Shown piece by piece: positions 59,956 to 64,000 of a DNA stretch of 64,000 nucleotides. Below the pieces are notes generated by a model that was given only the letters and a program-made list of their open reading frames with translations, searched no databases and was not told the origin of the DNA. Position 1 is the first letter of the stretch. Each line of letters begins with the position of its first letter. Position numbers and translations under genes: made by a program. The stretch comes from Hyalella azteca (lineage: Eukaryota; Arthropoda; Malacostraca; Amphipoda; Hyalellidae). Location: assembly GCF_000764305.2 (NCBI RefSeq), contig NW_025943791.1:1-64000 (forward strand), written 5' to 3'.

Positions 59956-60159
59956 TATATTCAATGAGAAAAATTCCTCGCGCTGCTGTATAATGTTTCT
60001 CTCCATTAATTGATCATGCATAAACCATTATTTATCATTACATTAAAATCGAGCAAATTTCATTAACTAATTTACCTTCACACCGACCGAAAAGATTTCT
60101 TTCAGCAACTCACAGGTTTATTTCTGGTCATAATAATAATTGTTGTATTTACTATCGTA

Positions 60160-60373
60160 CAATGTAAGAAAAATCACCGTTAAACGGTCTCACCAGCGTT
60201 CTAGTTGCCGGCCGGCACGTGAAAAGAAGCACCGTATGGCCGTTTTTATTCAAATTTAACGCTAGAAACCCGTACCATGTCTGGAAAAAAACGGATAAAA
60301 TGTTTATTTTCACGTGGCGGCCGGCCAGTAGAACGCCGGTGAGACCGTTTTTTACCGTTTTTTTCGAACAGTG
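60160..60373. mobile_element. MITE with long terminal inverted repeats, TA target
   Basis: A 214-bp element flanked by TA (60158-60159 and 60374-60375). Ends are CAATGTAAG... and, on the complement, CACTGTTCG.... Arms of about 65 bp are similar in inverted order, sharing ACGGTCTCACC, CGTTCTA and a GGCCGGCC core, then CACGTGAAAA. The loop of about 80 bp has no ORF. Structure and TA target fit a mariner/Tc1-mobilised MITE. Confidence 0.75.
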
Positions 60374-60964
60374 TATTTAATTAAGTTCCAACGAGTCTTA
60401 AAAGTGAATCTTTACTTCCAGCGAATGGCCAAATAAGACACCTTGCCTAACTTTGATATTCTGCTGCTGTATATATGTTACGACGTATATACATGTTACG
60501 TTTATAATGGCGAGTCCTGATACCTCATTTATTCGTCGCAATCATCATCTATACAATACAATATTTTTCAATAGGGTTTAATATCCCGCGATCATAATAC
60601 TTCAACAGGGAATCAACAATGGCCTCGTGAGCTGAAAGTTTCATGGTAGTCGATCACGTTACGTGGAAGAAGATCATCCATGTTTCATTCTTTGTCTTTG
60701 TGCAGCCGGACTATTGAAGGAATCTAATGGAAGAATGAACACACCCAAGTCTTTGTGCTTGAGACAAAGAACCTTTGGTGCATAGTGTGTGCCCGGCAGT
60801 AAGGAAGGCATGCACCTTAAACCTAACATCACAATAAACCTTCCTCAAGGTGGGTACGTACACTTATCAAAACTCATGGCCCTAAGCTATAAAAGATGAA
60901 TCACCGTTATTTCAAAATGGCAGGTTTATGTGATGGTAGAGTTTGTCATTATGCATACACAATC

Positions 60965-61232
60965 ACTATAGCGCTCATCTGACTGGAATGGTTTGGCCTC
61001 CTGGACAACGAACCATCGCTTCCTTCATCGGATTACAATGGTTTAGTTACATAGACAACAAACCACCGCTTCCATCATCGGATTACAATGGTTTAGCCTC
61101 CTAGACAACAAACCACCGCTTCCATCATCGGATTACAATGGTTTAGCCTCCTGGACAACAAACCATCGCTTCCGTCATCTGACTACAATGGTTTAGCCTC
61201 ATAGACAACAAACCATTGCATTGTGCTAGCTA
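60965..61232. repeat. 60-bp minisatellite, about 4.5 copies
   Basis: GGATTACAATGGTTTAGCCT, CCTAGACAACAAACCACCGC, TTCCATCATC. The first unit is the most diverged. Confidence 0.93.
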
Positions 61233-61536
61233 CCATTCGGTTCACGCTGCACCTCTTTGCAAAGAATGATCGATGCTCGCAACTGAGAATAATGATACGT
61301 GCGCTCACCCACGCAGCACATCCTTAGGGACCGCAAGGCTTGAATCCTAGCATCAGGGCGGCCGAGCGCTGCTGGTCGATTAGGTAATTTGCCTCTACGT
61401 TATTTATACCAGCATTTCACTCTCGCGCTCGCTCACGTAGTGCCGGCATCCTGTTTTCTCAATAGTTTTGTTAGTTGATGTTTATGGTGAGTGAGTATAA
61501 ACTTGTGAGCTCGTGCTGATATTTGAATTTTCTCTG

Positions 61537-61610
61537 TTACTGAATAAACGCGTATTTCAGGGATTTATAAAGACGTATTTCAGGGCTTTATAAACACGTT
61601 TTTCAGGGCT
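61537..61610. repeat. About 25-bp direct repeat, 3 copies
   Basis: ACGTATTTCAGGGATTTATA and ACGTTTTTCAGGGCT variants in tandem. Confidence 0.85.
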
Positions 61611-63289
61611 ATATCGAATTGGGTTTTATTTCATCTGCTACGTCGATTTTTTTATAAATGAAAATCATTTGATGATTTAGAATGAGTATATTGTTGTAGA
61701 GTTCCTTCAATTAGAAAATTATTCAAAAATTTCACGGTTCTTATTGTACCAATTCTTTTATATTTATTTACCAAATAAATGGCCGAACTAACAATGTACA
61801 ATCCTTCAGGAGTACAGTAAAGAACTACACAAAACAACAAAACTATGCAAAAATTGTAAAATTATTCAAAAAATATAGATATATAGAGTAACATAATGAT
61901 TATTATAGATGTAGAAACATTAGATCACAAACAAGTTGTGAAGGATTTGGCTCGGTGCTCAAATTGAAATCATAATAGCTCCAAGACGGCTGGCGGCCGC
62001 TTACCATGCGACCATGTATGGATTGCTAAGCCTTCAACTGCACTTCAGAAAACTTATGTAAGTAAAACTTTACTTAAATCAGGTTTCAAGCTACCTCATC
62101 TGTATTAAACATTAAATTATGCCTCGGTTTCGTGCTTTTTAAATTATTACATAAATATTTGTTATAGTCAATAACTATCAGACGATATTTCTAAACATCC
62201 ATTAGGTGTACTTAATCAGCATATTTAATAGAAACTAACCATGATTGTTGTTCGGTAAGACAAATTTTAAATTTATAAAAAGGGCCCAACTGCGAGATCT
62301 ATGACGTGCAGACGCCTCATTTCAGCAGCGAAGTGTCACTAGATTTTAAAGACAAGGAGGCTGAGGCTTCTAAGATTTATGATCTGTTTAAAATGACTGG
62401 TTGCATGATAATTTATTGAAATATTATAGGCTAGCTACATCATTTTTTTGTCACTTCCTGTAACGAGTTATTTTAACAGATGAACATAAAATTATTTAAT
62501 GGTGTAAAGTATATTATGGGGGGGATGAAGCCCCTCTAAAATAAGCCTAATAACACATCCACGGGCCCCTCTGCTGAACAGAAATCGCCAACACCAGAGG
62601 CCACACTTTCAAAAATCGTTAAGTGAACGTAAGTACTTACGCTCTATTTTCTTTTCCATGATTGGTAGATTTTGCTTGAAAGGCCGTCAATGATTGGTTC
62701 ATGAACATACGATCTCCTAACTTTTTTTGAAAGTATAGGCCCTGCTCAATTGTATAGACGCATAGGATCATATGCTCCTGTGTAGCCGGGGTAAATCTTG
62801 CATTAATGAGGCTGCCAGACTTGAATCCTACTTCCATTGTGGCCAGTAATTGCGAAGCATGGCCATGACGGGCAGTTTTACGTACGCTACACATGAAGTC
62901 TTCGTACGCCCATCAGACTGGAATTTATCTCGTTGCTTCAGAAATGAGTTATTGTCTGCAAATGCCAAACTCCAAATTGAAGGGACATGTGCTAGAATTA
63001 TTCAGAGTGCTATGACAGTGACTTGTTAGATTCTTACTTTGAACGACTCTTTTCGTATTACCAAGCAATTTCGGAGAACTACTGTATCTTCGCCTTGTTC
63101 TTAGAACCGTTCAAGGAAAATAAATTGTTCCCAATTAATGTTTTGATTGCGCGCACGTGCTAAACTTTTTAGTCAAACTTTATGAATTGTTTAACGCATG
63201 AAAAATGTGCCCCATTTTCACGCCTATACGCAAGCAATGCATCTAAATTTCTCAGCCCAACAGTCGTAATATATTACGTCATTGGAGGC
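61611..63289. other. Intergenic, apart from one open stretch at 62285
   Basis: AT-rich. No repeat array. One coding-like stretch is described separately. Confidence 0.5.
62285..62419 (+). other. Short GC-richer open stretch, unrecognised
   Basis: A 44-codon frame reads PNCEIYDVQTPHFSSEVSLD, then FKDKEAEASKIYDLFKMTG. Composition looks coding compared with the AT-rich flanks. No good acceptor with a polypyrimidine tract precedes it and I recognise no family. It may be an exon, a pseudogene fragment or chance. Confidence 0.15.
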
Positions 63290-63745
63290 ATGTGCGTTGA
63301 TGATAACTGTGACGTCGTAGAAATGTGCGTCGATATTAAAGGCGACGTCGTAAAATATTCATTAATCTCAACCGCGACTTCGTAGAAAACTGCGTCGTTA
63401 TTAACAGTGACGTCGTGGAAATGAGTGTTGATATCAACAGGGACGTCGTAAAATGTGCATTAATATTAACCGCGACGTCGTAGAAAAGTGCGTCGTTATT
63501 AACAGCGACGTCGTAGAAATGAGTGTTGATTTCAACAGCGAGCGACGTCGTAAAATGTGCGTCGATATCAACAGTTTTGTCATAAATGTGCACGATATCA
63601 ACCGTGACGTTGTAGAAATGAAGCGTATAGATGTAAATAGCAACATCGTAAAAATGTGCATTGATTTTAGCAACGACGTCGTAGAAATATGGATTAATTT
63701 TAACAGCGTTGTAGTAAAATTGTGCATTGACTTCAACAAAATGAA
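63290..63745. repeat. 33- to 36-bp degenerate minisatellite
   Basis: About 13 units of GACGTCGTAGAAATGTGCGT then CGATATCAACAGC, with mutated units near the end. GACGTC palindromes recur. It ends in an 18-bp-stem perfect hairpin (63718-63759). Confidence 0.92.
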
Positions 63746-63759
63746 GTCAATGCACAATT
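63718..63759. repeat. 18-bp-stem perfect hairpin ending the 63290 array
   Basis: AATTGTGCATTGACTTCA (63718-63735), loop of 6, then its exact reverse complement (63742-63759). Confidence 0.93.
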
Positions 63760-64000
63760 CAACTAAAATGAAGACAAATGATATTACATGCAACTTAATT
63801 ATCTACTTGTTACAAGCTCATAATTAATTTAATTTAATGAATTATCTAGTTCATATAACCTCATTGACAGCAATTATCGCATCGATAATTTACTTTATTT
63901 GTTTCATTGATGATATAATAAAATAATTCATTACAGGAGCACATTCGAATTCATTAATTCAAATATTGGTTGCCACTCTTCCTAAGAATTATAATGAAGT

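Noticed and set aside
63336..63827. ORFs with VVEMCVDINSD-type repeats
   Set aside because: They arise from the 33-bp array, which is open on both strands.

Overview
The window looks like a piece of a large, AT-rich, intron-rich and repeat-dense arthropod nuclear genome. I infer a crustacean, possibly a malacostracan such as an amphipod, but nothing here fixes the species. Two spliced protein-coding genes on the + strand can be reconstructed exon by exon. Most of the remaining sequence is minisatellite arrays, decayed transposons and unassigned intergenic DNA.

Region by region: (1) 1-17,000 has no gene I can support. It holds SINE copies, a decayed Tc1-like transposon (5713-6982) and several tandem arrays. 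(2) 17,100-29,100 is a TMEM151-family membrane protein gene of nine phase-compatible coding exons, about 534 aa. A TATA-box promoter is proposed at 17,116, and two L2-clade LINE fragments lie in its introns, one antisense and one sense. (3) 29,100-34,700 is intergenic, with a 31-bp minisatellite. (4) 34,700-42,840 is an ionotropic glutamate-receptor-like (IR) gene. Eight exons (36,546-42,840) encode the ligand-binding S1/S2 domain and M1, pore, M3 and M4. A possible signal-peptide exon lies upstream. (5) 42,970-43,007 is a perfect 38-bp palindrome of two facing Tn5 mosaic ends, which is the Nextera mate-pair junction adapter. Contiguity across this point should not be trusted. (6) 43,008-64,000 is intergenic, with long 27-, 32-, 33- and 60-bp arrays, a CR1/Rex1-like LINE fragment, Tc1/mariner-type MITEs and more SINE and dispersed-repeat copies.

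The most unusual theme is that minisatellite arrays begin at, or contain, exon/intron borders of both genes. Examples are an in-frame 39-bp array that copies the end of TMEM151 exon 3 plus its donor, a 61-bp array that copies the exon 2 acceptor, and a CAGGTGT array after an IR donor. Other points are a GC-AG intron, a dispersed about 150-bp family with HINE/DINE-1-like architecture (five copies), and short near-perfect inverted duplications.

The two genes are unrelated in function and share only orientation. No operon-like organisation, RNA gene or CRISPR array was seen.
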